A stretch of 64,000 nt of DNA from Gnetum montanum. Taxonomy: Eukaryota > Streptophyta > Gnetopsida > Gnetales > Gnetaceae. Location: NCBI GenBank assembly GCA_015680685.1, contig MNCI01034009.1, forward strand, positions 950,305 through 1,014,304, written 5' to 3'. The notes beneath the pieces are model-generated. The model was not told the DNA's origin and searched no databases. It saw nothing but the letters and a program-made list of their open reading frames with translations. The position numbers and the translations under genes are program-made. Of the stretch, positions 22,457 through 35,421 are shown piece after piece; positions within the stretch are counted from its first letter, which is position 1, and each line of letters begins with the position of its first letter.

Positions 22457-22850
22457 TTGGGTGTAGTGTGTTGTATACCTTCACTTATAGATGTGTTACA
22501 AGAATGGTAGCATTATAGTAGCTAAACCACCATGCATGTAGAACATGGGCCATAGGTTAGTTCAAATGACTTGCACCTAGAGGTATTGGGTTCAAATGTT
22601 AGTACTAACACTCCACACATACCAACTTAGAGGCATTGTTCCATGCATATAACCCATGTAGGGGTTGCTTGGGTGTAGTGGGTTGAATACCTCCACTTAT
22701 AGATGTGTTATAGGTATAATAGCATTGTAGTAGCTAAACCACTATGCATGTAGAGCATGGGCTATAGGTTAGTTCAAATGACTTGCACCTAGAGGTATTG
22801 GGTTCAAATATTAGTACTAACACTCCACACATGTCAACTTGAAGGCATTG
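22457..22850. repeat. 212-bp tandem repeat, second copy split by insertion K
   Basis: Copy 1 begins at 22457 (TTGGGTGTAGTG) and copy 2 at 22669. Copy 2 runs to the CATTG at 22846-22850, where K is inserted, and resumes at 54275 with CATTGTTCCATGG. This matches copy 1 at 22634 onward (CATTGTTCCATGC). Confidence 0.85.
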
Positions 22851-25314
22851 TGTAACACCATCCTTCCTAGCCTCAGGACGAAGAGCATTACGTGGGGTAA
22901 AACCGGATAACAAATGTTAGTCATGGTAGAGTAATGAAATTGATTCATTCTAATGTAGTGAAAGGAAGTATGGTTAAGCCATGACCAAGAGGAAGAAGAG
23001 ATTAATTGACAAGATAATGGGAACAAATTATATCTTTTAATATTAAGATGAACACACACACACACACACACACAAGTAATAACGATTATAAGCATCCACT
23101 AAAAGAAATCTTATATCAATGACATAAATTCCATAATTATCTCATTTGAAACATTTTACATAAAGAAATATAATAAGTTCTCATGGTCACTTCATAATTC
23201 ATAATCCATACAAAAATCTAAGCATGTGAATCAAATTAATATGCATCTACTTATGAAATAACAATTATAACTCCAAATAACATATAATTTCATCTTATTT
23301 ATGAACATCTCCAAGGTACCACATGTACTCCATGCTCTTCCTAACTCGAAATACATGTACATTAAACAGAAATATCAGTTATCGTTGAGTGAGTAACCTT
23401 GGCGCCATCTTCTGGCCTAATCAAGGATATGTCTCATGGGGGCTAGGTAGGACATGACAACTTCAAAATAATTAATGCAAAGCATATCCAAACATACAAC
23501 CACTACAACATGCCAAAATCCAATTCCATACAATTATCAATGCAAAGCATGTCCAAACATACAATCATTACAATATCCAAAATCCAATGCCATACAATTA
23601 TTAATGTAAATCATATCCAAACACAAACCATCACAAACATCCAAGATCATCTATCAACAAGGAACTAAGAATTCACAAACATGCCAAAAACCCAATGCCA
23701 CATAGTTATCCAACAAGAATGGGATTAATCCACTTGACCATCGCAACGGTCCAAAACCAACATTTGTCCACTCCACCCATCAATTAAGCAAACAAGGAGG
23801 CTAGCACTCACTGTCTCAATGTCAATATATATCAAGTTGTCATGAATATTTTCAAGATTCCAAATTAATGTTTCCAACAAAATATCAAATTACCATGCGC
23901 AGGGATTTGTTATTAGTCTCAATGAACTAAGGTGGTCCTAGTGGATCCCCACCAAGGTTCCCAAACATGTTGGTGCTAGAGGTGTCCCTATGGATACCCA
24001 CCTCTACCATTTTGGAGGAACCAACCAAACAAGACCAACGAGCCATGGATCACCCTCTCATGTTGGATGGGGCCTACAACGAGAGCCACACTGCTGCACT
24101 AACAATGGGGGTCAATCATAAAAATCAACTCCAGGGAGTGTCATCTCCAATTGGCCACAAACTCGGTATAGTTCCATCATCCAAACACAAAACAATCAAA
24201 CCATGGCATCATCCAACCATTTCACAATCATCAAAGGATGGTAAACTAACATTGATGATGGAGGAACTCAACATGATTTTTACCTAAGCCAACAAAAAGA
24301 TCATCAATCCAACATGTCATAACACAATCCAAAATCCCCAAAATCTGACATGTTTCACAACAATTCCAAAATCAACAATCCAATTTAAGAGATCCAAGTC
24401 CTCCAAAATTTCAACACCTAATCACAAGACCAAGCTCAACAAAATACACGTGCCAAATGTTCAAAGACTCATAATCAATTAAAAGTCATATCCTTTCAAC
24501 AATTTTCAATGGACAATATCCAACAATAACTTAAAAAGAGATATAGTAACACCAAGGAAAAAAATTAGAAAATGATACACATCTCCCAACAACTTCACTA
24601 GAATTCAAATTCTAAAACTATGATTTACAAGATATTAGGCAAACTTAACAGCCACAAATGAAACTTTTGTAACTCACACATCCCTATGAATTTCATCATA
24701 ATTAATGATTCATTTGAAAGCTAATATCCATACTTAGTTGCTGTAAAAATATCTAAACAATTATAGATTCAAAGCAATAGATATCAGTCCAACATTATAG
24801 GCCATTAGAAATAGAGATAGAACAAGTGACTGACAATAAATTTCATATAACTCTATCAAATGATATCTTTTTAACTCCTTTCACTTTGGTTGGAAATATA
24901 AAATCCACATCTAAGCCTCATAAAACTTTCAAGAGAAACCAAGCTATAACTAAGGTAGTATTAGCAGATGAATCTTTATATTAGATTTTTATGTAAATTT
25001 AGATAAATCCAAAAGATGGAATCAAAACTCTCACTATACATAATAATTTCTAGTGCTTCCACTTGGATCTAATCAGCATTTCAAAAATAAATATCATATA
25101 AAAATTTTAGAAATAGAGATGCACTCAACACAAAGATATTTCCTTAAGTCTAGGCCCTACTCAAATTGTTGTGATTCTGAATAGCATTGGAAGAATAACT
25201 TGTAGTGCCTTATCTACAACAATTTACTATTTGATTTCTTATCAAAGTTGTAGATAATTTCTTAAGGAATGCAATAATAGGTAGATCAAAAATAGATTAT
25301 AAATATAGAGAGAG
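22851..25314. mobile_element. Insertion K, left part: long LTR-like element
   Basis: It starts TGTAACACC directly after CATTG (22846-22850). The right part ends GTTGTTACA at 54274, followed by CATTG (54275-54279). So K has TG...CA ends with a 7-base terminal inverted repeat and a 5-bp duplication. Without the nested element D it is about 3.3 kb. No gag or pol is seen; the small ORF at 23967-24287 has no recognisable family. A CA microsatellite lies at about 23050-23073. Best read as a long solo LTR, possibly related to J. Confidence 0.75.
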
Positions 25315-26147
25315 TGATGAGCAACAAGTATACCATATGCCTAACCATACGAATCACTAGCATTTGCTAAGTGAGCCAGTCAAATTTCATAGACTTTAGC
25401 TTTCTAAGAATACTGGGTCTAGGAGATGAATCCACAAATCATGATCATTATCTTCTTAGTTCCACTTGTGAGGTGCAAGTATATGGTTAAGTGTAACTGA
25501 GGCATTTGATTTTTATCATTTTATCTTTTATCATTTCAATCACCTAAGTGCTAGAAAATAGAGTAATGAATGTTTAATTAATCTAATAACTAACAATCAC
25601 TTGACTAATCCTAACATAAGCATCTATTCCCACTTTCCGTACACATCTTGAAGATGTTGCAATGCTACTGGGTTATTAAGCATTAGGTGCTACTGGGATT
25701 ACCAAGTGTTAATGTATGCTCGAAGTAGTTGTACTTATGTTTGTTATTTAATCAATATTAATTACTTAATTAGAATTTATTAAAGTAAAGTACATGAATA
25801 ATAAATGCATAAGGAAACATTAATCTATTTCAAGTGTTACAAGGTTTGATCACAAAAGCTCGTCTTTATTACCATTACATTGAGGTGCTTAGGTACATTA
25901 GTGCTCAAATAAATAAAAATCCATACACTTCTTTGACTCCTACTGTGGGCACTCAGAAAATGTTCTAACTTTTGAAAGGAAAAAGTGCAAGATCTTTGCT
26001 ACAAGTAATGAAAAGATGTCATAAATGCAGTAGGTAGGTGTGCATTTATAGGCAATGATAGGGTGCCATGTCAAACGGTTCTCATCAACAGGGCTAACCC
26101 TACGTCGATGGGATCTCATCAATGCGACTCAATGACACATTTCATCA
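25315..26147 (-). repeat. 3' LTR of element D
   Basis: 833 bp, from TGATGAGCAAC to ATTTCATCA. It matches 52586-53441, including the ACCAAGCGTTAATGTATGC-like block. A minus-strand TATA-like sequence (TATAAATG) is near 26043-26050. The U3 side has repeats around GATGGGATCTCATC. Confidence 0.87.
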
Positions 26148-26158
26148 TACCCCCATGA
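26148..26158 (-). other. Polypurine tract of element D
   Basis: Read on the minus strand it is TCATGGGGGTA, immediately before the 3' LTR. It is identical to the tract of element B. Confidence 0.65.
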
Positions 26159-26359
26159 CTAAATGAAAACTCATCCTCAAGTAAACAAGAGAAGAAAAAA
26201 CATTTTCAAAAATTTTGGGAAGGTATGAAATTATTGACTAACTATAGACACACAAACTAACATAATAAATACTAAGTGCCCAAGTGTATAGATTTACAAT
26301 CATTACCAAAATTGTTGTTCTAGATAACAAAATTAAACACCATGACAAAAAATGATGAT

Positions 26360-29177
26360 ACAACTCCTCTAACGGCTTGAAGATGAGGAGGAAAATCAGA
26401 TGGTCCCAAGCGGTGGAGGCTCCTAAGGCTTCGAAGGACCTTCTCCTACTTTAGGCACATGCGGTTATTGAGGTGGTGGTTGTGGTTGTCCTACTAAAAT
26501 TGCAACTACTGGTGGAAGATGGAAGACGTCCAACAATGCCTTCATCTTCTCTTCCTTTGGGGATCATTCACAGTCCATGTTGCTTCACCAATGTAAACCA
26601 AAATGGGAATATCCCATGGACAAGGCATTGTGGGGAATAGTTCCTTCATGTTGATAAACTAGGTAGCAAACTATTTGCATTCGATGTTGAATGCCTTGAG
26701 TGCATTCTTCCTCTTGGCCAGGTTCTGAGCAATTTATCTTTGATCAGTGAACTTTGCCTTAAGAGCCTCAAGTTCCACGTTTGTAACTTTAAGATTTTTC
26801 TTGGGTCTCTTTGTGGTTTTTGTATAATAAGTACAAGCTAGCCCCTTGCTTTTCCAACTCTCACCATGACTTTTCGGTAGTAAGCATTGCTAGGTTTGCA
26901 TACTAGAGGTTGGCAAGGTCCATGTGTTTAATCATTTCCTCGATCTGTAGCTCCTTCATATAAATTTCTGCTTTGTTGTACTCATTCAGCCCATCAAAGA
27001 TAGGTTGTCACACGTCCCCTCCTTACTAGAGTTTTTGGAGGACCTCATTAACTTTTGCCTTAGCTAGTTGGATGTGTTTTTCATTAATTTCTTTTTGCAA
27101 GCCAACTTGATTCTTGTAATGATTTTTCATCCTTTCAAACTTAATTGCCTCATTTTTCTAGGCAATGATTTATATTGTAGGCTTATGGTGCAAGGCATGG
27201 ACCTTCTCCATTGAGATATTTTTATTTTCTGTTGCAAATCATGTTCAGCCTGGTAAGGTGCTCCTACTATTGATGGATGAATTAAGACATCTGTTGCTTT
27301 TGCGCATCAACATTTTGTAGGTGATGATTTTCTGTGGTTAGAGCTTCATTCTCTTCATGAGTTTGGACCAAGTCTTTCTAGATGTTGTGCATTGTGGCAT
27401 TGGCCAAGGATTGGTTAAAGACTGCTAACTCCTTTACGTACTTAGCCTCTTTGAGTTTGGCTTGAAGCTATCTTCATCCTACGTGATTGCTTTGTTAAGT
27501 ACCGTGAGATTAGTGAGGTGGGCTCTTAGTTTAGCAATCTATGTAGCCAAGCGTTGGTTTTTTTATTTGGTTATATCAAGTTGCCCCTTCATGATGATGT
27601 GTTTATTCCTTGCCTCAAGAAACTCTGACTGGGTAGTAGTGATGGTATCCAAAAGGTCAAAGACATCCAGAATTGGTTGCTTGATTTCCACCAATAAATT
27701 CAGTAATTCCTCATGTTGGGTTGCACTTAATCTCCCACTAACATTGCCTATAGATGTTTGCACCTATCTAAGCATAAAAATGTCTAGTACAAATGTTGTA
27801 GGTGCATTGAGTGCTTCAACCATTCTATTAGCAACCACTTTAGCAACCGTCTCTTGCCCTTGGTGCTACATCACTAGGATAGTTGCCCCCTCACCCTCCT
27901 CCAAATGCACCGGAAAGGTAGTGACATTCTCAGAGATTTCTGGGAATTGTTGCTACTATGAGAGGGACACTGTTACCTCTTAGGTGCTTAGATTCGACCT
28001 TGTAGGCACTTGCATTCATTGGACAAAAAATATTGATGTCCCACATTCCATTTGGCTAATGGTTTGAGCCACTTCATTGAGATGGCTCATGGCTAGTTGG
28101 TACATAGATGGATCACCACCACTTGTTTTTGCTTGTTGTTGCTTCTATTGTAGGAGCTGCTCACAAAGTTCATGCACGCACTCAATGGTAGCATGGGACT
28201 TCAATGTTGTTTCATAAGTGGGTGGTATAGGTAGTGGTTGTTGCTCCTTTTCTTAGACCACCTTTGTAGGTATTTTATCCTTCATCATCTCTACCTAAGA
28301 AGTGGTTGGAGCATGATGGGCTACATCATTGGTGTAATGCGATATGCCTCTCCTTTTGCACAATTTTTTAATAAGGCATGGAAAGTGGAGTGCCTTCCTT
28401 CCATGTTCATTTTTTTGAAGCATTTTTCTATCTCTAGATAGATTAATTAGGGAAGGTTGACGAGGAATCCATGGGCAGAGAAGGTTGTGACCTTACTAGG
28501 CCTCACCATTGGATTGAGGTAAAAGGTCACGATTTTGAAATAGGCACATTCTACCATTGTGAGCACACCAAACTCCTTGCAGTCCACTCCATAGAACTGT
28601 TGTGTCCATTCTTTCTTAACGCCTGGATCTACCTATGTTGGAATTTCAATAAGAGTAGCCCCAGTTTTAGGCAACCTAAGGATCTTAGATATTACTTTCA
28701 TTGAATAGGATACAGTTACATCCTTGATTTTGACTATGGCATTGGCTTGCCTTTTGCTCCAAAAGAGATATATCTCTCCCATGTACCACTCCTCGCTAGA
28801 AGTAGTGATGGACCACATGGGAGAGTTTTGAAGTTACGTATTAACTTTTGGAGGAGCAAGCTCTAAAAAGGTTCCAAAGTTCAACTCCTAAAGCATAGAT
28901 TTCTGAACCTCCTTGGATGCAATTTTCTTCAGGCAGGCCTTGATTAAGGTGACCTCAAGGTTTACTCTTGGCCCAGGTGCCTCATCTCCATGGGATTATT
29001 CAATTGTAGGAGGTTCAGGAATCTATTTGATAGACTCCACTTTGTGCTCCTCCCAAAGAGGTCTCGTTGCATGGGCTTTAGGTACATGCCCTTGGGGTTG
29101 TTCTTGGCTATTTGTCCCTTGATTGGGACAATTTTCCTTCCTATGGATGCTTTCCCTTTGGTGCCATTTGTGATCAC
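26360..29177 (-). pseudogene. Element D extra sense ORF between integrase and 3' LTR, unrecognised
   Basis: A decayed reading region of about 900 codons on the same strand as pol. From about 28980 to 28340 one frame is open except for a few stops, all TAG or TAA where CAG or CAA is likely. Recognisable pieces are EVTLIKACLKKIASKEVQK, LNFGTFLELAPP, MWSITTSSEEWYMGEIYLFW, QFYGVDCKEFGV and FSAHGFLVNLP. After a frame change, 28310-27950 is Gln-rich. 27763-27470 is helical and coiled-coil-like (HEELLNLLVEIKQPILDVFD). About 27370-27300 reads HEENEALTTENHHLQNV. The C-terminus near 26520-26400 is Pro-rich. I do not recognise the family. The position equals that of the extra (env-like) ORF in Athila elements, but I see no clear membrane segment. 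Confidence 0.6.
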
Positions 29178-29223
29178 AAAAAAACCAAGGATTAGTATGT
29201 GATGTGTAACTTATAATGTTTAG

Positions 29224-30088
29224 TGATGAGCACCAAGGTACCCCTACGCCCAACCATATGAATCACTAAGACGTTCACGCACGATCTGGTTGAATTTCGT
29301 GGACCTATAGTTTTCCAGTGCATTAGTTCCTCTAGGAAGTTAAATGGGTGTTGAGAATGTTTGTTGTCTTCCCAGTTCCACTTGTGAAGTACAAGTATAT
29401 GGTTAAGTGCAGCTGAGGTATGTGATTTTTATCATTTTTTATTTTACAAGTTTAATCACCTACAACAAGAATGAAAGGTAAAGTAATTTAAGATCTAATT
29501 CATCTATTGCCTAGCTAGCCTAACATAAGTACTTGTCCCACTTTCTTGGACACATCCTGAACACATATAGCCCTGCTGGATTACCAAACGTTAAGCGTTT
29601 CTGGGTTACCAAGTGCTACATGTATGCTTGAGGTGGTTGTGCTTGTGTTCATTAACAACTAGAAATTAATTGCTTAATTAAAGTGCATTAAAGCAAAGTG
29701 CATGAATATTAAATGCATCAAGGAAACATTAATCTATTTTTAGTGCTATAAGGATGATCAAAAGGGTTTGTTTTTATTCCCTTCATACTATTATGCTTAG
29801 GTACATCAGTGTTTGAACAAAGATCTGTATACACTTAGACTCCTGCTGCAGGCACTTAGAAATATTCTAACTTTGGAGAAAAAAAACTATAAGAGCTTCG
29901 CTACTCTATGCAAAAGACTATGAAAAACTCAACTAATAACTTATTGAAAGTCATGAGTCTGAGCGCTATATTTATAGGCCAACATATACCTAGCGATATC
30001 GGATATCTGATAACATATTATGGGCTTCGATGTTTGGTATCTAATATCGAGGCTTTGATATTAGAGCTAGGTAAATTATGACTCATCA
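29224..30088 (-). repeat. 3' LTR of element F
   Basis: 865 bp, from TGATGAGCACC to GACTCATCA, very close to the LTR of A at 8548-9401. A minus-strand TATAAATATAG box is near 29968-29978. A weak purine tract (minus strand CATGAAGGTA) adjoins it at 30089-30098. Confidence 0.87.
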
Positions 30089-30525
30089 TACCTTCATGAT
30101 TGAATGAAAAATTATCCTTGAGTGAAGAAGAAGAGGAACAAGTTTCTTACAAAATATTGGGAAGGTATGGGATTATTGATTGACATACAAACTAACTCAG
30201 AAGGAATAGGTAGACTCTAAGTGCGCAAGTATATGGAGTTACAATCTTTTATAAAATTGGGTGTTCATGATAAGAGAAGTGAACATCCTTGATAAAACTG
30301 ACATCCAACGCCTCTTGGTAGTTGAAGAGTGAGAGAGAAGATTCCATGATCAGGAATGATCTGCATTGTGTGGTACTACTACATCATCCTTGGTGAAGAT
30401 CATCCCGCATCTAGTCCACACTTCCCATTACAATCACAACAAAATCATAGATTAGTATGCAATGTGTAACACATAGTTGGTAAATACCTTGTCTCATCAG
30501 TTGTTACATTTGGCTAGGTTGTGAT
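30089..30525 (-). other. Element F 3' noncoding region, distal part
   Basis: It parallels the D sequence next to its 3' LTR (GGGAAGGTATG...ATTATTGA; CAAGT-TATA-GA-TTACAATC) and then D's sequence at 29185-29223. The extra ORF found in D between these two blocks is absent here. F thus lacks the ORF through deletion, or D gained it. Confidence 0.6.
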
Positions 30526-31502
30526 TGATGAGATGTGATATCGCATACGTGATATCGCAGTCCGTTGCCAAGTCTATAAATAAGAGGCGGCTCTCCCTTG
30601 TTTCCTCATCCTGGGCTAGAAGTAGGGAAACTCAGGCAGTTTGATCACTCCAAAGATAGAATATTTTCCATGTGCCCGCAGTAGGAGTCCTAAAGTGAAT
30701 GGATCTTTATTCGAGCAACATTGTACCTGAACACAAGTTATGTATGACAATAAAGACGAACTTCTTGGATAAACCTTGCAGTGCATGGAATAGGATTTTA
30801 TTTAATGTTATTTACTGCTTTCTCTTAGTAATGTGGAATGAGTACGACTTGATTACGAGCATCTAAGGATGTGTACGGATAGTCAAGGAATCGGCTGCTC
30901 ATCGCAACGCGGTATGAGTACGACTTCATTACGAGAATCTAGTGTGACTACTTGGTAACCCAGTGGCGTATCTAGGGTCTGTGCTTGGTAATCCCAGTGG
31001 TAGTCATGCACAAAGATGTGTATGATTAGTCAAGGAATCGGCTGCTCATCGCACTTAGGCTAGATTAGCTTTCTCAACCCTTTCCTCCTAGTTAAGTGCC
31101 TCAGTACGACCACTTCGAGCATGTGCGTTACGCGTGGTGATCCCAGCAACGATTAGTGTTTGGTAGCTGCGGTTGCATCGGTTCAGGGTGTGTACGGTAA
31201 GTGGGAACGGATGCTGACGCTAGGTAATTTAGACTTAGTTCATTAGTTAGAGTTAGTTAGTTTCTTCTACCCTTCACCTCGATAGCTTAGGAGATAAAAC
31301 ATAACAGACTATAAAAATCATATACCTCGAACTTACTTAACCATACATCGTGACAACTACAAGTAAGTCTGGGAAGACAACGAATGATTAACCCCAAGTG
31401 TTCCATGGGCCGTGTAGGCACTTAGTCTATGGAGTTCGACTGGATCGTGCGTGCTATGCTCGTTTCGTATGTTTGAGTGTAGGGGTACCTCGCCACTCAT
31501 CA
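30526..31502 (+). mobile_element. Solo LTR G in element F
   Basis: 977 bp, from TGATGAGATGTG to CGCCACTCATCA, in plus orientation and opposite to F. It is flanked by GTGAT (30521-30525 and 31503-31507). It is close to the LTRs of B and has TATAAATA near 30574-30581 with GATATCGCATACGTGATATC just upstream. It is longer than B's LTR because of an internal direct duplication of about 147 bp, in which AGTCAAGGAATCGGCTGCTC occurs at about 30881 and again about 31029. Confidence 0.88.
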
Positions 31503-31507
31503 GTGAT

Positions 31508-32600
31508 TGTGGTAGATCAATTCCTTTAGGATTGTTAGTAGGAAGACTAACAAATAGGGTAAAATAGATAAGTAGTCCATTAAATTGGAAAAAGCTCAAA
31601 TATGATGAAATGCTTGAAGAGGGTGTAAGAATTCACAATAGTAACAATAAAAGGTTTCACTAAAAAACATTATGAAGATGTGCACAATTGGATGTCATTG
31701 ATGAGGTAAACAAAAGGATTTGATTGTAAGAGTGTCTAGATAAAGAACTTAATTAATCCAACCAAAAGATATGCAAGTGGGTCCTTCCCAAAGTAGGCAC
31801 AAGCCTTTTGTTTTCCTTGCATAACTTCAAACCTAGGAGACCATGGACTCTATGGATGATTAATGGTTATGGAAGGTTAAGTACAAAAACCCAAAAGAAA
31901 CTACCCAAGAATTTTGACCCATCAAACCATGACGTTGAATAAGAACTTAAAATTAGCAGTGAGGTGAAACATGGAAAGCATAAATGGACAAGAGAGTGTG
32001 GAATGGAGTTCCTGATTAAGGTTACATGAAGTTTTTCATGAATTTTATGGTTAAATGACTTGATAAGATCCATCCTTAGTCCAGACCAAAACCAACCACA
32101 TTCAATGACTTCACATTGTCATTCTAAGATCAATCCACCTCCCTAAGACACAAGAGTGCTTCCATAGAACAACCACTATTCCTTATTAGAGAAGAAAAGA
32201 GAAGTAGAAAGTGAGAAAGGGCCTTAGTTAGAGGGGACCTTTAGGCATGGGTGACATGTCTTTGTAGCCCCATAACCAATGCTTGTAGCCTGTTTATTTT
32301 GTTTAAGAGATGTGATTTGAATTCCCATTGATTTTGTTTTGAAATGGAAACCACACCATGCAAAGACTTATTCATTTATTGTGTCTAAGGGATGTGCTTT
32401 GAATTTCCATTGTTGTTTTTTTATGAGAACCACACTAGAATAAAAGAAAATATAAAAGAAGTGTAAAATATTCAAGAATTAACAAATGTACTAATGATGT
32501 TGTAAAACAAAAATTAGAAAGATTAATAACATGAAAATAAGAAAATGTAAAATAAAGAATGTGTAAAACAAAAAGTTACAAAACAAAAATGTGTAAAATA
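31508..32600 (-). other. Element F 3' noncoding region, proximal part
   Basis: It has no coding sequence. It corresponds to D 38700-39900 and, in reverse, to the 3' regions of B and C. It includes the conserved CATAACCAATGCTTGTAGCC block at about 32271-32290 and purine-rich AAAATGTGTAAAA repeats at about 32455-32615. Confidence 0.6.
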
Positions 32601-32639
32601 AAAATGGTGAAAAACTGAGGAGCCACTTATATAGTTAGC

Positions 32640-33900
32640 ATGGATGGCCATCTCCTCCACGACTGAGTTGAAAGGAGGAGATCTAAAATATAAAGTGTGG
32701 TTTTCCATTTGATGAGGTATTTGTTGTATTTGTTGGCTTATGCTCATGGAAAGGTTTGACTTGTTGTATGTTGACCAGCTATTTCTTGTTTGAGCTTTTA
32801 GGTTTGTAGATCATCATGACCCCAGAAGGAAAAGTTTCATAAATTATATAAGGTCCTTCCCACAATGTTTAGAAGTTAGTTTGTTGAGGTATGTGTGTGG
32901 GGTTCCAGTAGAGAGCCTTATCTCCCAGTTGAAATTTAACTTTCCCGATTTTAAGGTCATGATGCTTTTTGTTGAATGCCTTGTGTAACTTGTTAGATGA
33001 TAGGGCCAACAATCTATTTTTGTCTAGCCAGTTGAGATTCATCAATCTTTCTTTTTATGCTAGACTTAAGTCAAGATTGAGATCATAGGTTACTGAAAGT
33101 GTACAGAGCTCAAATTAAATAGGGAGTGTTGGTAATTTTCCATACACAAGCTCATAGGGAGAGTAGCCTATAGGAAGTTTCCATGTTGAGTGGTAAGCCT
33201 AAAGGACATTGTTAAGTTTTGTACTATAGTCTTTCCTATATTTGCTAAAAGTTCTTGTTAGAATCCTTATGATTTCCCTATTGGTAAGCTCAACTTGACC
33301 ATTGGCTTTGGGGTGGTAGGGTGTTGTGAGTTTATGTTCAACCCTAGGCATTGCATGAGATTTTAAAAGGTAGTACCTATAAAGGAAGTTCCATTGTTAG
33401 AAATTAATGCATGTGGCACACCAAACCTATTTACAACATTTTTTTGTACAAATCAAGCCACAGTAGAAGATGTATAGTCGATGATGGCTGCTACTTCTAC
33501 CCATTTCATACAATAGTCAATAGTGACTATGATGTACACCTTTCCATTTGACATGGGTGTGATGGGAACCATGAAGTCAATGCCCCAGATGTTGAAGGGT
33601 TGTAGTGGTTGAATCCATTGTTGAGGTCCCTCCATTTAAGTAGTCATTCGACCATCACATTAGCATCATTCACAAGAGTGGACATATTGATGAGTATCCT
33701 TGAAGATTGTTGGCTAATAGTACCTTGCTATTAAGATCTTAATGGTTGTGCATCTCCCAGCATGGTGGCCTCCGCAAGGACCTTCATGAGCATCTTGGAG
33801 AACATGTAGTTGATCAGAATTAGGGATACATCAATGAACCAGGCCATTAGTGCACACCTTGTAGAGGTGTCTGTTGATCTCCATGAAGGATTTTACTTGG
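32640..33900 (-). pseudogene. Element F integrase, broken
   Basis: On the minus strand the zinc-binding region lies near 33850-33670. The core start WGIDFMVPITPMSNGK is in the open piece 33635-33453, where the usual GP is changed to VP. The C-terminal part toward 32640 matches the GPYII-type end of D's integrase. Stops and frameshifts are frequent. Confidence 0.78.
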
Positions 33901-34475
33901 TGAAGAAACTCTTGTTTCTTTCGGTGGTCCAACCCTTGTGGCATCTCTTGAGTGAGAAGATAGGTGAGAATGCCATCATACCATTTAGGCTCATTGGGAA
34001 ATTGTTCAGTTATAGCCCTAACAAAGACGAGTTTATCAAGAAACATATCAGATAGTGGGATTTCTTCCTCTTTGTTGTCCCATCATAATTGAGACAAGTG
34101 ATCAATAACCACATTCTCAATGTCCTTTCGATTTACCATCGTGAGATTGAATTTCTATAAGATCACTAGCTATCGTATGACATGGGGGCTCACTGTTGGG
34201 TTGTTCATCAGGAAGCAAATGGCACTGTGGTCTATGTGCACAAACACTTTGTATCCAAGCACATAATGCTTGAACTTTTCTAGAGTGAACACCACTGCCA
34301 TCAATTCTTTTCCTATGGTGGTGTAGTTTAATTGTGTGTCCACAATGCTTTAGTTAGCGCAGTGGATGTAATATGGACATTTATTATCATCCATCTACAT
34401 AAGCACAAATCCCAAGGCATAATTTGATGCATCTATCATAACATGAAACAGTTTGGACTAGTTGGGTGCTTGTAG
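33900..34475 (-). pseudogene. Element F RNase H and connection region, broken
   Basis: Collinear with the RNase H region of A (DNA matches from ATCAATAACCACATTCTCAATG to CATAATTTGATGCATC). Stops interrupt the frame. A piece at 34046-33831 covers the connection to integrase (FLDKLVFVRAITEQFPNEP). Confidence 0.7.
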
Positions 34476-34479
34476 GATT

Positions 34480-35421
34480 GGCGTTTCTACAAGTTTCTCC
34501 TTCAGTTATTGGAATGCTTGTTCACGTTCCATGATCTAGATTAATGGAGCATCTTTCTTTGCCACTTCTACCAATGGTTTTGCAATTTTAGAAAAATTCT
34601 CTATGAATCATCGGTAGTAGCCAATATGTCCAAGGAATGATCAAACATCTTTGATAGTTTTTGGTTGGTGGGTTATTCCTTGGATGACCCTTATTTTTTT
34701 GGGGTCAACCTCAATTCCTACTTGTGATATTTTGTGCCCCAATACAATGCCTTCTTGGACCATCAGGTGACTCTTTTACCAATTGAGCCTGAGGTTTATC
34801 TCAACACATTATTTTAGTACTTGCTGAAGGTGGTCTAGGGCTTGCTTAAATGTATCTTCGTAAGTGGAGAAGTCATCCATGAAGACTTCCATACCACTAC
34901 TAATTTTCCATTGAAAAATGCTTTGGACTAGGTGTTGAAAGGTAGCAAGGGCATTACATAGACCAAAAGGTATCTTGCGATATGCAAAAGTCCCCCAAGG
35001 ACTCGTGAATGTTGTCTTGGCTTGGTCTTCAGGTACGATCTAGATTTGGTTATAGCCACTATAACCATCCAAAAAACTGTAGTAGCAATGCCTGGATATT
35101 GTGTCTAATACCTAATCAACAAATGACAATGGAAAGTCATCCTTGAATGTTTCCATATTTAGTAACTAAAAATTAATGCAAACCTGCCACTTGCCATCTT
35201 TCTTTGGCACAATCACAAGTGGGCTAACCCACTCGCTATCCATAATGGGATAAATGAACCCCACTTTGAGAAGTTGTTTGATTTTCTCTTTGATAATTTG
35301 CTTCAATTTGGGGATCAGTGTAGGTGTGATGTAGACATATCCTAGGATCAATCCCTGCGAGTTTAGGTAATGACCAGGTAAAAGTTGCTAACCATTTTTC
35401 AACCACATTCAATAACATCAT
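34480..35421 (-). pseudogene. Element F reverse transcriptase, broken
   Basis: The minus-strand piece at 35351-35166 has YPIMDSEWVSPLVIVPKKDGKWQVCINF, the fingers region of gypsy RT. FLDGYSGYNQI-like and PFGL-like segments follow in other frames, and the FMDDF-type active-site region is near 34900. Several stops are present. Confidence 0.8.

Noticed and set aside
23050-23073. CA microsatellite, considered as part of a regulatory element
   Set aside because: An ordinary dinucleotide repeat with no supporting context.
23967-24287. 106-codon plus-strand ORF inside insertion K
   Set aside because: No recognisable domain, and it lies in LTR-like sequence; most likely chance.
27462-27983. 173-codon plus-strand ORF
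   Set aside because: Shadow of the minus-strand extra ORF of element D, whose minus translation is coiled-coil-like and continues across stops in collinear order.
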